Source: Azospirillum brasilense | GTDB lineage: Bacteria; Pseudomonadota; Alphaproteobacteria; Azospirillales; Azospirillaceae | NCBI RefSeq assembly: GCF_008365405.1 | Contig: NZ_QOKV01000011.1 | Span: forward strand, 124,001-188,000 | DNA length: 64,000 nt | Direction: 5' to 3' | In this document: piece after piece, positions 35,091 to 44,401 of the stretch | How positions within the stretch are numbered: the first letter of the stretch is position 1 | Layout: every line of letters begins with the position of its first letter | Translations under genes and position numbers: made by a program | The notes under the pieces: generated by a model | Told to the model about the DNA's origin: nothing | What the model saw: only the letters and a program-made list of their open reading frames with translations | Databases searched by the model: none

Positions 35091-36448
35091 CCCAGGGCTT
35101 CGACGGTCCGGCCCGTGCCGCTCGACCGGTCCTCGGGATGGACGAACTGCTTGACCAGCAGGGCCAGAGCGGCGACCAGACCCGGAATGGCGACGATCGT
35201 GAAGATGCTGGTGAAGTCGAGCTGCTGGCGCGCCAGCTCGGCCACCAGGAACGAGCCGCCGATCCCGCCGAAGCGGCCCAGCCCCAGCATCCACGCCACG
35301 CCGGTGGCCCGCCCGTGGGTCGGGTAGAAGCTGGCGGCCAGCGCCGGCAGCGAGGTCTGGGCGGTGTTCATGATGGTGCCCGCCGCGAAGACCGTGACCA
35401 CCAGCAGCCCGACGTTCCCGGCGACCTGCCCGATGGCGTAGACCGCGCCGTAGGTCAGCACGAAGCCGAAGGCGATGATTTTGTTGGCGTTGAAGCGGTC
35501 CATCAGCCAGCCCGACAGGATGGCCCCGACGCCGCCCAGCGGGAACAGCGCGGCGATCAGCGCGGCGTCGCGCGGCGCCAGCCCGGCGTCCTTGAACAGG
35601 ATCGGCATCCAGTTGATCAGCGCGTAGAAGATGACCAGCCCCATGAAGTAGGCGACCCACAGCATCATCGAGCCGACCAGATAGCCGCGCGACAGCACGA
35701 CCGCGATGCCGTTCCGCGCCTTGGTGGCCGGGGCCTTCTCGGTCATCACGAAGCTGGCCGCCCCGGCCGCCGCCTCGGAAATGCGGCGCAGCACGGCGCG
35801 GATGCGCTCCACCGGGTGGTTGTGGGCGACCATGTAGCGGACCGATTCCGGCAGCAGGACCAGCAGCACCACCGCCAGGACCAGCGGCGCGATCCCGCCC
35901 AGCACCAGCACGCTGCGCCAGCCCCACAGCGGGATCATCCAGGCGGCGAGGAAGCCGCCGAAGGCCGCGCCGAGCGGGAAGCCGCAGAACATGGCGTTGG
36001 TGACCATGGCGCGCCGCCCCTCGGGGCAATATTCGCTCATCAGCGTGACGGCGTTGGGCATCGCCGCCCCCAGCCCGAGACCGGTGACGAAGCGCAGCAT
36101 GACGAGCTGGTCGAGGTTGCCCGAGAAGGCGGAGGCCAGACAGGCGGTGCCGATGACCAGGACCGAGCCGATCAGGATCACCTTGCGGCCGAAGCGGTCG
36201 GCCAGGGGCCCGGCGGACAGGGCGCCGAAGGCCAGCCCGAACAGCGCCGCGCTCAGCACCGGCGCCAGCGCCGGCCGCGCGATGCCCCATTCCGTCGTCA
36301 GCGACGGGGCGATGTAGCCGATGGCCGCCGTGTCGAAGCCGTCCAGAAGGACGATGAAGAAGCACAGCGCGAACACCAGCCACTGGTATCGCGAAAAGGG
36401 GTGCTCGTTGAGAAAGGCTTGGACGTCGACGCTGCGCGCGGTTGGCAT
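35084..36448 (-). CDS. MFS transporter, aromatic acid:H+ symporter family (PcaK/GalT-like)
   Basis: A 454-residue, 12-helix carrier. It has the aromatic-acid symporter signature VLLDGFDTAAIGYIAPSL (~34-51) with its key Asp residues, the loop motif GPLADRFGRK and the second-half GWLMDRFNANK. Family members bring protocatechuate, 4-hydroxybenzoate or gallate across the inner membrane. It lies 94 bases downstream of ligC on the same strand and probably shares its transcript. Confidence 0.88.
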   Translation of the reverse strand: MPTARSVDVQAFLNEHPFSRYQWLVFALCFFIVLLDGFDTAAIGYIAPSLTTEWGIARPALAPVLSAALFGLAFGALSAGPLADRFGRKVILIGSVLVIGTACLASAFSGNLDQLVMLRFVTGLGLGAAMPNAVTLMSEYCPEGRRAMVTNAMFCGFPLGAAFGGFLAAWMIPLWGWRSVLVLGGIAPLVLAVVLLVLLPESVRYMVAHNHPVERIRAVLRRISEAAAGAASFVMTEKAPATKARNGIAVVLSRGYLVGSMMLWVAYFMGLVIFYALINWMPILFKDAGLAPRDAALIAALFPLGGVGAILSGWLMDRFNANKIIAFGFVLTYGAVYAIGQVAGNVGLLVVTVFAAGTIMNTAQTSLPALAASFYPTHGRATGVAWMLGLGRFGGIGGSFLVAELARQQLDFTSIFTIVAIPGLVAALALLVKQFVHPEDRSSGTGRTVEALGH

Positions 36449-36542
36449 GGGTTTCCTCCTCGGGGGGACTCGTCACGGGGCGTTTTTTGTTTTGCGTCCC
36501 GTCTTCTTGGTTTTGGGAATTGCGGCCTGACGCGTTCCCCGA

Positions 36543-37490
36543 TCAGGCGTTCAGCGATTTCTCCAGGCGGTCGAGCGTCCGCATGGCCGGCAGGCACTGC
36601 GCCACGCTGGCGTTGGGCTCGCGCCCGTCGCGGATGGCGGCGAAGAACTCGCGGTCGATCAGCTCGATGCCGTTGGTCGACACGGTGAGGCCGCTGAGGT
36701 CGATCTTGTTGTCCTTGCCGTCGTACAGATCGTCGTAGCGGGCGACGTAGGTCCCGTTGTCGCAGATGTAGCGGAAGAAGGTACCCAGCGGCCCGTCGTT
36801 GTTGAAGGATAGCGACAGGGTGCAGATCGCCCCCGACGGCACCTTCATGCCGATGCTCATGTCCATGGCGATGCCCAGCTGCGGGTGCGTCGGCCCCTGC
36901 AGGGCGTGCACCTGGCTGGCGACCTCGCCGGTCTGGTACTGGAACAGGTCCACCGTGTGGCAGGCGTGATGCCACAGCAGATGGTCGGTCCAGGTGCGCG
37001 GCTTGCCCAGCGCGTTCATGTTGGAGCGGCGGAAGAAGTAGGTCTGCACGTCCATCTGCTGGATCGTCAGCTCCCCCGCCTGGACCCGGTTGCGAATCCA
37101 CTGGTGGCTGGGGTTGAAGCGCCGGGTGTGCCCGGCCATGGCGACCAGACCGCTGGCCCGCTGCACCGCGACCAGCCGCTCCGCGTCGGCCAGATTGTCG
37201 GCCATGGGGATTTCCACCAGCACATGCTTGCCGGCCTCCAGGCACTGGATCGCCTGCGCGGCGTGCACCGGCGTCGGGGTGGCCAGGATCACCGCGTCCA
37301 CGTCGGAGCGCTCCAGGCTCTCGGCCAGATCCTTGGTCCAGTGCGGGATGCCGCGCGCCTTGGCGAAGCCCTCGATGTCGTCCGGCTCGCCGCCGACCAC
37401 CGAGACCACCTCGATCCCGTCGATGGCGGCGACCGCCTCCAGATGCTTCACGCCGAAGGCGCCCACGGCCCCCGCCACACAAATCCTCAT
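36543..37490 (-). CDS. ligC: 4-carboxy-2-hydroxymuconate-6-semialdehyde dehydrogenase
   Basis: A 315-residue Gfo/Idh/MocA-fold enzyme: Rossmann start MRICVAGAVGAFGVKHL, AVILATPTPVHA, HVLVEIPMADN, GHTRRFNPSH and the WHHACHTVDLFQYQTG segment. Length and these motifs fit LigC/PmdC, which oxidises the ring-cleavage product of LigAB with NADP+ to 2-pyrone-4,6-dicarboxylate. It is divergent from galB across a 504-base region with two LysR boxes. Confidence 0.9.
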   Translation of the reverse strand: MRICVAGAVGAFGVKHLEAVAAIDGIEVVSVVGGEPDDIEGFAKARGIPHWTKDLAESLERSDVDAVILATPTPVHAAQAIQCLEAGKHVLVEIPMADNLADAERLVAVQRASGLVAMAGHTRRFNPSHQWIRNRVQAGELTIQQMDVQTYFFRRSNMNALGKPRTWTDHLLWHHACHTVDLFQYQTGEVASQVHALQGPTHPQLGIAMDMSIGMKVPSGAICTLSLSFNNDGPLGTFFRYICDNGTYVARYDDLYDGKDNKIDLSGLTVSTNGIELIDREFFAAIRDGREPNASVAQCLPAMRTLDRLEKSLNA

Positions 37491-37626
37491 CGCGTCCTCT
37501 CCCGAAATCCCTTGTCCCGGGCCGCGAGCCCCCGCAACGGCGGGTCCGGCTCTTTGCCCCTTAATCCCTCATGGACGAATGGGTATCATCCCGCCCGCCG
37601 CCAAGGAAATTCGTTCGGCGAAGAAC

Positions 37627-37645
37627 CCATTTGTTTTTTGAATAG
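37627..37645 (-). promoter_or_regulatory. LysR box B upstream of ligC
   Basis: Minus-strand reading CTATTCAAAAAACAAATGG: CTAT-N11-ATGG dyad with T-N11-A core. Differs from box A at two of 19 positions. Centre about 146 bases upstream of the ligC ATG. Confidence 0.65.
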
Positions 37646-37854
37646 CGGAGAGGTGAAGCGGGCTGCCCGCGTCCCCGCCCGGACCATCCCGACCCGGCTG
37701 TTCCATTGCGCCGCAGCGCAGCAGAAAGCACAGCCCCGTATGTCCTATACCCATGATTCGACATGAGATTACGCGAGACAGGACATCTTCGTGCCGGCCC
37801 TGGGCGCCCTCCCGCGCCGAAGAACCTGCCGCGCGAACCGATTGGAGAATGCTC

Positions 37855-37873
37855 CTATAGCAAAACCAAATGG
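37855..37873 (+). promoter_or_regulatory. LysR box E upstream of galB
   Basis: CTATAGCAAAACCAAATGG: CTAT-N11-ATGG dyad, T-N11-A core, centre about 131 bases upstream of the galB ATG. Shares CAAAAC-N2-AATGG with box F. Confidence 0.65.
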
Positions 37874-37994
37874 TAAGGACGGGAGTTCGAAATAGGATTT
37901 GCCGGCGGGCCGGCGGATGATGGGCCATCGGAATCGGACTGCCCGCAACAAGGCTGCCCACCATCAGACTGCCCACACTGGGGAGCGGACATTC

Positions 37995-38729
37995 ATGGCA
38001 CAGAACAAAAGAGCGCTGGTGCTCAGCGCCCACTCGGCGGATTTCGTGTGGCGCGCCGGCGGCGCCATCGCGCTGCATCAGAAGAAGGGCTACGAGGTCA
38101 CCATCGTCTGCCTGTCCTACGGCGAGCGCGGCGAGTCCGCCAAGCTGTGGAAGCAGGAGGGCTGCACGCTCGACCACGTGAAGACGGAGCGCCGCAAGGA
38201 GGCCGAGGCCGCCGCCAAGGCGCTGAACGCCCACGACATCCAGTTCTTCGACCTCGGCGACTACCCGCTGGAGATCGACCGCGAGGCCAAGTTCCGTCTG
38301 GTCGACGTGATCCGCAAGGTGCAGCCGGCCTTCCTGATGAGCCACTCGCACTACGACCCCTACAACACCGACCATTCCTACGCGACCAAGGTCCTGATGG
38401 AATGCCGGATGATCGCCCAGGCCTGGGGCCACAATCCGGGGCAGAAGGTGCTCGGCGCCCCGCAGCTCTACCTGTTCGAGCCGCACCAGACCGAGCAGAT
38501 GGGCTGGAAGCCGGACGTCTTCCTCGACATCACCGAGGTGTGGGACAACAAGCGCGCCGCCATCGAATGCATGGCCGGGCAGGAGCATCTCTGGGATTAT
38601 TACACCAACCTGGCGCAGAACCGCGGCAACCACTTCCGCCGCAACTCCGGCGGGCAGGCCGGCGGGCGCAACGCGCGCTACGCCGAGGGCTTCCAGTCGG
38701 TCTATCCCCGCACCGTGGATGAGCTGTGA
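37995..38729 (+). CDS. galB: 4-oxalomesaconate hydratase, PIG-L/LmbE-fold (GalB type)
   Basis: A 244-residue protein with the LmbE fold, altered in the GalB way: [21 protein letters not shown] replaces the deacetylase AHPDDE motif, followed by [14 protein letters not shown] and [19 protein letters not shown]. GalB hydrates 4-oxalomesaconate to 4-carboxy-4-hydroxy-2-oxoadipate and replaces the unrelated LigJ found in sphingomonads. GGGGAG lies eight bases before the ATG. It is first in a six-gene plus-strand operon. Confidence 0.88.
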   Translation: MAQNKRALVLSAHSADFVWRAGGAIALHQKKGYEVTIVCLSYGERGESAKLWKQEGCTLDHVKTERRKEAEAAAKALNAHDIQFFDLGDYPLEIDREAKFRLVDVIRKVQPAFLMSHSHYDPYNTDHSYATKVLMECRMIAQAWGHNPGQKVLGAPQLYLFEPHQTEQMGWKPDVFLDITEVWDNKRAAIECMAGQEHLWDYYTNLAQNRGNHFRRNSGGQAGGRNARYAEGFQSVYPRTVDEL

Positions 38730-39400
38730 TGAACGTCGTCGTCCAAACCATCGAGCGGGCCGACCCGGCGGTGATCGCCGGTCTGGCCGAGTGCGGCGTC
38801 GCCACCGTGCACGAGGCGCAGGGCCGCAAGGGCCTGCTGTCCTCCGCCCTGCGGCCGATCTATCCGGGCGCCCAGCTCGCCGCCTCGGCGGTGACCGTGC
38901 TGGCCCCACCGGCCGACAACTGGATGCTCCACGTCGCCATAGAGCAGGTGACGCCCGGCGACATCCTGGTGCTCGCCACCACCTCGCCGTCGGACGCCGG
39001 CTATTTCGGCGACCTACTGGCGACCTCGGCCAAGGCGCGCGGCTGCGCGGGTCTGGTCATCGACGCCGGGGTGCGCGACGTCCGGACGCTGACCGACATG
39101 GGCTTCCCCGTCTGGTCCCGCGCGGTCTGCGCCCAGGGCACGGTGAAGGAGACGCTGGGCTCGGTCAACGTGCCGGTGGTCTGCGCGGGCGCCCTGGTGA
39201 ATCCCGGCGACGTGATCGTCGCGGACGACGACGGCGTCTGCGTGGTCCGCCGCGAGGAAGCCGCCGACGTACTGGCGAAGGCGCAGGACCGGCTGGCGAA
39301 GGAGGAGGAGAAGCGGGCGCGGCTGGCCGCCGGCGAACTCGGCCTCGACCTCTACGGCATGCGCGGGCCGCTCGCGGCGAAGGGGCTGCGCTATGTCTGA
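38729..39400 (+). CDS. ligK: 4-carboxy-4-hydroxy-2-oxoadipate aldolase
   Basis: A 223-residue class II (metal) pyruvate aldolase of the RraA-like HMG/CHA aldolase family (LigK/GalC/ProA). Visible motifs are [11 protein letters not shown], the metal/phosphate site [14 protein letters not shown] and [13 protein letters not shown]. It splits the GalB product into pyruvate and oxaloacetate, the last step of the pathway. The ATG overlaps the galB stop (TGATG), so translation is coupled. Confidence 0.9.
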   Translation: MNVVVQTIERADPAVIAGLAECGVATVHEAQGRKGLLSSALRPIYPGAQLAASAVTVLAPPADNWMLHVAIEQVTPGDILVLATTSPSDAGYFGDLLATSAKARGCAGLVIDAGVRDVRTLTDMGFPVWSRAVCAQGTVKETLGSVNVPVVCAGALVNPGDVIVADDDGVCVVRREEAADVLAKAQDRLAKEEEKRARLAAGELGLDLYGMRGPLAAKGLRYV

Positions 39401-40451
39401 CGGCGTGCGCTGCCTCTGGATGCGCGGCGGGACCTCCAAGGGCGGCTATTTCCTGGCCGATGACCTGCCGCCCGGCACGGCGGCGCGCGACGCCTTCCTG
39501 CTGCGGGTGATGGGCTCGCCCGACCCGCGCCAGATCGACGGGATGGGCGGCGCCGACCCGCTGACCTCCAAGGTGGCGGTGGTGCGCCGGTCGGAACGGC
39601 CGGGCGTGGACGTGGACTACCTGTTCCTTCAGGTCTTCGTGGACAAGGCCATCGTCACCGACGCCCAGAACTGCGGCAACATCCTGGCCGGCGTCGGCCC
39701 CTTCGCCATCGAGCGCGGCCTCGTCGCCGCCCGCGACGGCGTGACGCCGGTGACCATCCACATGGAGAACACCGGGCAGGTGGCGGTGGCCAGCGTGCCG
39801 ACGCCGGGCGGCGCGGTCACCTACCGGGGCGAGGCGCACATCGACGGCGTGCCCGGCACGGCGGCGGCGATCCCCATCGAGTTTCGCGACACCGCCGGCT
39901 CCTCCTGCGGGGCGCTGCTGCCGACGGGCAACGTGGTGGACGTCATCGACGGCGTTCCGGTCACCTGCATCGACAACGGCATGCCGGTGGTGGTGCTGCG
40001 CGCCGCCGACCTCGGGGTGCGCGGCGACGAGACGCGGGAGGATCTCGACGCCAACGCGGCGCTGAAGGCGCGGCTGGAATCCATCCGGCGGCAGGCCGGG
40101 CCGCGGATGAATCTGGGCGACGTGACCGACAAGCCGGTGCCGAAGATGACGCTGGTCAGCGCGCCGGCCAGCGGCGGGGCGATCTCCACCCGGACCTTCA
40201 TCCCGCACCGCTGCCACGCCTCCATCGGCGTGCTCGGTGCGGTCAGCGTCGCCACCGCCTGCGCGCTGGAGGGCTCGCCCGCCGCGTCGCTCGCCGTGAT
40301 CCCCGACGGCGCCACCCGGACGCTGAGCGTCGAGCACCCGACCGGCGAGATGACCGTGGTCCTCGACCTGGACGAGGCCGGAACGGTGACCCGCGCCGCC
40401 CTGCTGCGCACCGCCCGCAAGCTGTTCGACGGCACCGTCTACGCCGACTGA
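39393..40451 (+). CDS. galD: 4-oxalomesaconate tautomerase, PrpF family (GalD/LigU)
   Basis: A 352-residue diaminopimelate-epimerase-fold protein: [20 protein letters not shown] at the N-terminus is the PrpF/GalD signature, with [17 protein letters not shown] and [17 protein letters not shown] later. GalD interconverts keto and enol forms of 4-oxalomesaconate so that GalB can use them. It overlaps ligK by eight bases. Confidence 0.9.
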   Translation: MSDGVRCLWMRGGTSKGGYFLADDLPPGTAARDAFLLRVMGSPDPRQIDGMGGADPLTSKVAVVRRSERPGVDVDYLFLQVFVDKAIVTDAQNCGNILAGVGPFAIERGLVAARDGVTPVTIHMENTGQVAVASVPTPGGAVTYRGEAHIDGVPGTAAAIPIEFRDTAGSSCGALLPTGNVVDVIDGVPVTCIDNGMPVVVLRAADLGVRGDETREDLDANAALKARLESIRRQAGPRMNLGDVTDKPVPKMTLVSAPASGGAISTRTFIPHRCHASIGVLGAVSVATACALEGSPAASLAVIPDGATRTLSVEHPTGEMTVVLDLDEAGTVTRAALLRTARKLFDGTVYAD

Positions 40452-40476
40452 TCTCTTTCCCCGAAGGGAGCCTTCC

Positions 40477-41352
40477 ATGGACGCCGACTACCGTCCCTTC
40501 CACCCGAACCCGAGCAAGCCGGCCTACACGCCGCCGCCCGGCGCGGTGGACGCCCACTGCCACGTCTTCGGCCCGGCCGACCGCTTCCCCTACGCGCCGG
40601 AGCGCAAATACACCCCCTGCGACGCGCCGAAGGAAAAGCTGTTCGCCCTGCGCGACGATCTGGGCTTCGCGCGCAACGTCATCGTCCAGGCGACCTGCCA
40701 CGGCAAGGACAACCGGGCGCTGGTCGACGCGCTGAGGGCCTCCAACGGGCTGGCGCGCGGCGTCGCCTCGGTCGGCCCGTCGATCACCGAGGGCGAGCTG
40801 GCCGAACTGCACGAGGCCGGGGTGCGCGGCGTGCGCTTCAATTTCGTCAAGCGTCTGGTGGACGCCACGCCCAAGGAGGTCTTCCTCGGCATCGCCGACA
40901 AGATCGCCCGGTTCGGCTGGCACATCGTGGTCTATTTCGAGGCGCCGGACCTCGACGACCTCACGCCCTTCCTGCGCGAGCTGCCCACCACCATCGTCGT
41001 GGACCACATGGGCCGCCCGGACATCGCCAAGGGCGTGGACCACCCGCAGTTCCAGAAATTCGTCGCCCTGATGGCCGAAAACCCGAAGGTCTGGAGCAAG
41101 GTGAGCTGCCCCGAGCGGCTGAGCGTCCAGGGTCCGCCGGCCTACGACGACGTGGTGCCCTTCGCCCGCCTGCTGGTCGACCGCTTCACCGACCGCGTGC
41201 TGTGGGGCACCGACTGGCCGCACCCGAACATGACCTCGCACATGCCCGACGACGGGCATCTGGTCGACGTCATCCCCCGCATCGCCACCGACGAGGCCAA
41301 GCGGACGGCGCTTCTCGTCGACAACCCGATGCGGCTTTACTGGCCCGAATAA
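40477..41352 (+). CDS. ligI: 2-pyrone-4,6-dicarboxylate lactonase
   Basis: A 291-residue amidohydrolase-fold enzyme with the HxH motif in VDAHCHVFGPADRFPY (His27, His29), VVDHMGRPDIAKG and the catalytic Asp in LWGTDWPHPN. LigI opens the pyrone ring made by LigC to give 4-oxalomesaconate without needing a metal. It lies 25 bases after galD and continues into ligA. Confidence 0.92.
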   Translation: MDADYRPFHPNPSKPAYTPPPGAVDAHCHVFGPADRFPYAPERKYTPCDAPKEKLFALRDDLGFARNVIVQATCHGKDNRALVDALRASNGLARGVASVGPSITEGELAELHEAGVRGVRFNFVKRLVDATPKEVFLGIADKIARFGWHIVVYFEAPDLDDLTPFLRELPTTIVVDHMGRPDIAKGVDHPQFQKFVALMAENPKVWSKVSCPERLSVQGPPAYDDVVPFARLLVDRFTDRVLWGTDWPHPNMTSHMPDDGHLVDVIPRIATDEAKRTALLVDNPMRLYWPE

Positions 41353-41393
41353 GCCGGAAACGATCAACAGAAACGATAAGGAGGAAAACACCC

Positions 41394-41747
41394 ATGAGCG
41401 CGCCGTCGACACACGAGGCCATTCCGGGAACCACCATCTTCGATGGCCGGATGGCGATGAAGGGCTATCCACTCAACAAGATGTGCTACTCGTTCAACGA
41501 GGCGGCGGCCCGGCAGGAGTTCCTGGCCGACGAGGACGCCTACTGCACCAAGTTCGGCCTGACCGACGAGCAGAAGACGGCCATCAAGGAGCGCAACGCG
41601 CTGGCCCTGCTCGCGGCCGGCGGCAACATCTACTACCTCGCCAAGTTCGTCGGCATGCTCGGCCTGAATGTCCAGGACATCGGCGCGCAGCAGACCGGCA
41701 TGACGGTCGAGGAATTCAAGGCGAAGCTCAAGGCGGCGGGGAACTGA
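41394..41747 (+). CDS. ligA: Protocatechuate 4,5-dioxygenase alpha subunit
   Basis: A 117-residue helical protein with GYPLNKMCYSFNEAAAR, DEDAYCTKFGLTDEQ and AGGNIYYLAKFVGMLG, as in LigA, which caps the active site of the LigB catalytic subunit. AAGGAGG lies ten bases before ATG 41394. It is followed after four bases by ligB. Confidence 0.93.
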   Translation: MSAPSTHEAIPGTTIFDGRMAMKGYPLNKMCYSFNEAAARQEFLADEDAYCTKFGLTDEQKTAIKERNALALLAAGGNIYYLAKFVGMLGLNVQDIGAQQTGMTVEEFKAKLKAAGN

Positions 41748-41751
41748 GACC

Positions 41752-42594
41752 ATGGCCAGGATCGTCGGTGGCGTCACCACCTCCCACATTCCCGCGATCG
41801 GCAACGCCATCGCCAACGAACTGTTCGAGGACCCCTACTGGAAGCCGTTCTTCGACGGCTATCCCAAGGCCCGCGAATGGCTGGCCGAGGTCAAGCCGGA
41901 CGTGGCCATCGTGGTCTACAACGACCACGGGCTGAACTTCTTCCTCGACAAGATGCCGACCTTCTCCATCGGCGCCGCCTTCGAGTACCAGAACAAGGAC
42001 GAGGGCTGGGGCCTGAAGCCGCTGCCGCCCTACCCCGGCGACCCGGAGCTGTCCTGGCACATCATCGAATCGCTGGTGAACGACGAGTTCGACATCTGCT
42101 CCTGCCAGGAGATGGCGGTGGACCACGGCTTCACCGTGCCGATGGCCCTGCTGTGGCCCGACCAGACCCAGCGTCCCGTCCGCACCATCCCGGTGGCGGT
42201 CAACACGGTGCAGCACCCGCTGCCGACCCCGGCGCGCTGCCTGAAGCTGGGCGAGGCGATCGGCCGCGCGGTGGCGTCCTACCCCAAGGACCTGAAGGTG
42301 GTCGTGCTGGGCACCGGCGGCCTGTCGCACCAGCTCGACGGCGAGCGGGCGGGCTTCATCAACAAGGACTTCGACCTGATGTGCCTGGAGAAGATCGTCG
42401 ACGAGCCGGAAGCGCTGGCGAAATACTCCATCCACGATCTGGTGCGGCTGGCCGGCGCCCAGGGGGCGGAGCTGATCCTCTGGCTGATCATGCGTGGCGC
42501 TCTGGGCCGGAAGGTCTCGAAGGTGCACAGCAACTACCACATCCCGATCTCCAACACCGGGGCCGGCCTGCTGGTCCTGGAAAGCGCGGCCTGA
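41752..42594 (+). CDS. ligB: Protocatechuate 4,5-dioxygenase beta subunit
   Basis: A 280-residue class III extradiol dioxygenase. The iron ligands are in VTTSHIPAIGNA (His12) and YNDHGLNFF, and catalytic-site sequence GTGGLSHQLDGERAGFIN follows in the second half. It opens protocatechuate between C4 and C5 to 4-carboxy-2-hydroxymuconate-6-semialdehyde, the LigC substrate. A long palindrome 67 bases after the stop terminates the operon. Confidence 0.94.
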   Translation: MARIVGGVTTSHIPAIGNAIANELFEDPYWKPFFDGYPKAREWLAEVKPDVAIVVYNDHGLNFFLDKMPTFSIGAAFEYQNKDEGWGLKPLPPYPGDPELSWHIIESLVNDEFDICSCQEMAVDHGFTVPMALLWPDQTQRPVRTIPVAVNTVQHPLPTPARCLKLGEAIGRAVASYPKDLKVVVLGTGGLSHQLDGERAGFINKDFDLMCLEKIVDEPEALAKYSIHDLVRLAGAQGAELILWLIMRGALGRKVSKVHSNYHIPISNTGAGLLVLESAA

Positions 42595-42661
42595 TCGGGA
42601 AACCGCCGCCGTTGGTCCCCGTCCGCCGACGCGTTCCCCGGCGGACGGGGCCAAAAGCGCA

Positions 42662-42698
42662 AGGCCGGTGCAGCGCGCGCTGCACCGGCCTGTTTCTT
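42662..42698 (+). terminator. Strong terminator of the galB-ligB operon
   Basis: A 30-base perfect palindrome (AGGCCGGTGCAGCGC and its complement) is followed by GTTTCTTT. It sits between the convergent ligB and reductase genes and may work on both, though the T-run is on the plus strand. Confidence 0.8.
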
Positions 42699-42720
42699 TG
42701 CGTCACGATCCAACGGTCAA

Positions 42721-42776
42721 CGCGCCAGGGATCACCGCGCCAGGGATCACCGCGTCAGGGATCACCGCGTCAGGGA
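42721..42776. repeat. 15-bp tandem repeat (~3.7 copies) at the reductase 3' end
   Basis: The unit CGCGYCAGGGATCAC recurs at 42721, 42736, 42751 and, in part, 42766. The period is a multiple of three, so on the minus strand the reductase's last residues and stop (S-L-T-R-stop) are repeated in frame, giving TGA stops at 42764, 42749 and 42734. Confidence 0.85.
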
Positions 42777-43997
42777 CGCCAGCGGAAAGCCCTCGTCGGC
42801 GGCCTGCTCCGGCGTCAGGGCAGCCTTGCGGTCCAGCAGCTTGCGGCCGACCATGTGGTCCGCCGGGCGGTTGACGGAGTCGATGGCGACCAGGGCGCCC
42901 TCACGGAAATGGAAGGCCGAGAAGCGGCGATCCTCCGGCGACCCGCGCAGCACCATCCGGTCGCAAGCGGCGGACAGGCCGACGATCTGCAGCTTCACGT
43001 CATACTGATCGGACCAGAACCAGGGCGCCGCCGTGAAGGGACGCTCCCGCCCCAGCAGCGCGGCGGCGGCCGACTTCCCCTGCTCGACGGCATTCTGGAC
43101 CGATTCCAGCCGCAGCAGGGTCCCGGTGCCGGTGCGCCGGGCCGTGCAGTCGCCGACCGCGACGATGGCGGGATCGTCGGTGCGGGCGCAATCGTCCACC
43201 AGGACGCCGCCATCGCACGCCAGCCCGCAGCCTTCGGCCAGCGCCGTGTCGGGGACGATTCCGACGCCGACCACCACCAGATCCGCCGGATGCGAGCGCC
43301 CGTCGGCGGTGCGCACGGCGGTGACGCGGCCACCCTGCCCGTCCAGCTCGACCACCTTGGCCCCCAGTTCGACCATCACGCCGTTGGAGCGGTGAAGGTC
43401 GGCGTAGAAGCCCGCCAGGAACGGTGTCGCCGAGCGGGCGAGCAGCCGGTCCGCCGCCTCCAGGATGGTCACCTCCAGGCCGCGCTTGCGCGCCGCCGCC
43501 GCGACCTCCAGCCCGATGTAGCCGCCGCCGATCACCACCACCCGCGCCGCCCGGTCGAGCGCCCCGCGTATCCGCCGCGCGTCGTCCAGCGACCGCAGGC
43601 CCAAAACGCCGTCCAGCTCATCACCGGTGATCGGCAGACGGCGCACCCGCGCGCCCGTGGCGAGCGCCAGCCCGCGATAGTCCAGGCGGCGCCCGTCCTC
43701 CAAGCTGACTTGCCGGTCGGAGCAATCGATGGCGGTGACGCGCGTCCCGGTGAGCAGGGCGATGCGCTGCCGTTCGAAGACCTCGGCGCCGCGGATGGCG
43801 AGTTGCGCCTCCTCCATAGTGCCGGCGAGAATCGCCTTGGACAGCGGCGGCCGGTGATAGGGAGCCGAAGCCTCCTCCCCGATCAGCGTGATGGGACCGT
43901 CATAGCCCTCGGCGCGCAGGGATTCGGCGACCTGCAAGCCGCCCTGCCCCGCCCCGACGATGACCACTCCCGCGTCCGCTTGCGCCGGGCCGCCCAT
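42762..43997 (-). CDS. NAD(P)H:ferredoxin reductase of the P450 system (putidaredoxin-reductase type)
   Basis: A 411-residue FAD enzyme: FAD motif VVIVGAGQGGLQVAESL near residue 10, EEASAPYHRPPLSKAIL, NAD motif VVVIGGGYIGLEVAAAARKRG and the FAD C-terminal site AVGDCTA. It would carry electrons from NAD(P)H to the 2Fe-2S ferredoxin whose stop overlaps its start (ATGA), and from there to the P450. The order P450-ferredoxin-reductase is a textbook class I set. Its 3' end is tandemly duplicated. Confidence 0.9.
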   Translation of the reverse strand: MGGPAQADAGVVIVGAGQGGLQVAESLRAEGYDGPITLIGEEASAPYHRPPLSKAILAGTMEEAQLAIRGAEVFERQRIALLTGTRVTAIDCSDRQVSLEDGRRLDYRGLALATGARVRRLPITGDELDGVLGLRSLDDARRIRGALDRAARVVVIGGGYIGLEVAAAARKRGLEVTILEAADRLLARSATPFLAGFYADLHRSNGVMVELGAKVVELDGQGGRVTAVRTADGRSHPADLVVVGVGIVPDTALAEGCGLACDGGVLVDDCARTDDPAIVAVGDCTARRTGTGTLLRLESVQNAVEQGKSAAAALLGRERPFTAAPWFWSDQYDVKLQIVGLSAACDRMVLRGSPEDRRFSAFHFREGALVAIDSVNRPADHMVGRKLLDRKAALTPEQAADEGFPLASLTR

Positions 43998-44320
43998 CAG
44001 CTCTGGGCCTCCGGCAGGCGCACCACGATGCCGTCCAGCGCGTCGCTCACCCGGATCTGGCAGGACAGGCGGCTGTTGCTCCGCCGCTCCGACGCCGTGC
44101 AGCCGAGCATTTCCTCCTCCGTCTCGCTGGGCGGCGGCAGGGCGTCGACGAGCGCCTCGTCCACGTAGCAGTGGCAGGTCGCGCAGGCGCAGGAGCCGCC
44201 GCACTCGCCCTCGATGCCGGCGACACCGCTTTGCACCGCGCCCTGCATCAGGGTCCAGCCCGTCGGGATGTCCACGACCTGCTCCAGGCCGTCGTGCTCG
44301 ATGAAGGTGACCTTCGCCAT
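43997..44320 (-). CDS. 2Fe-2S ferredoxin of the P450 system
   Basis: A 107-residue putidaredoxin/adrenodoxin-type ferredoxin with the cluster pattern C40-x5-C46-x2-C49 and a distant Cys87 ([13 protein letters not shown]). An extra Cys44 lies inside the loop. It shuttles electrons from the reductase to the P450 encoded 81 bases upstream. Confidence 0.92.
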   Translation of the reverse strand: MAKVTFIEHDGLEQVVDIPTGWTLMQGAVQSGVAGIEGECGGSCACATCHCYVDEALVDALPPPSETEEEMLGCTASERRSNSRLSCQIRVSDALDGIVVRLPEAQS

Positions 44321-44401
44321 GGCCGAAAATTCCTTTGGAAAAGCGTGTTGCGCGTCGCGACGCGGCCGGAGCCTCCCCCGGCCGCGCCGTCGTCCCTTTG
44401 C

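Larger units (their letters stand above)
37491..37994. promoter_or_regulatory. Divergent ligC/galB regulatory region
   Basis: These 504 bases contain no credible gene. Two LysR boxes (37627-37645 facing ligC, 37855-37873 facing galB) are each ~130-145 bases from the gene they face. The region is more AT-rich around both boxes than elsewhere. A single regulator could activate both directions. Confidence 0.6.

Noticed and set aside
36543..37490. A Gfo/Idh/MocA protein read as a generic sugar dehydrogenase
   Set aside because: Length, motifs and its place in the protocatechuate island fit LigC much better than a sugar enzyme.
42721..42776. The 15-bp repeat as iterons of an origin
   Set aside because: There are under four copies, no rep gene or AT-rich region, and the repeat is centred on a stop codon.
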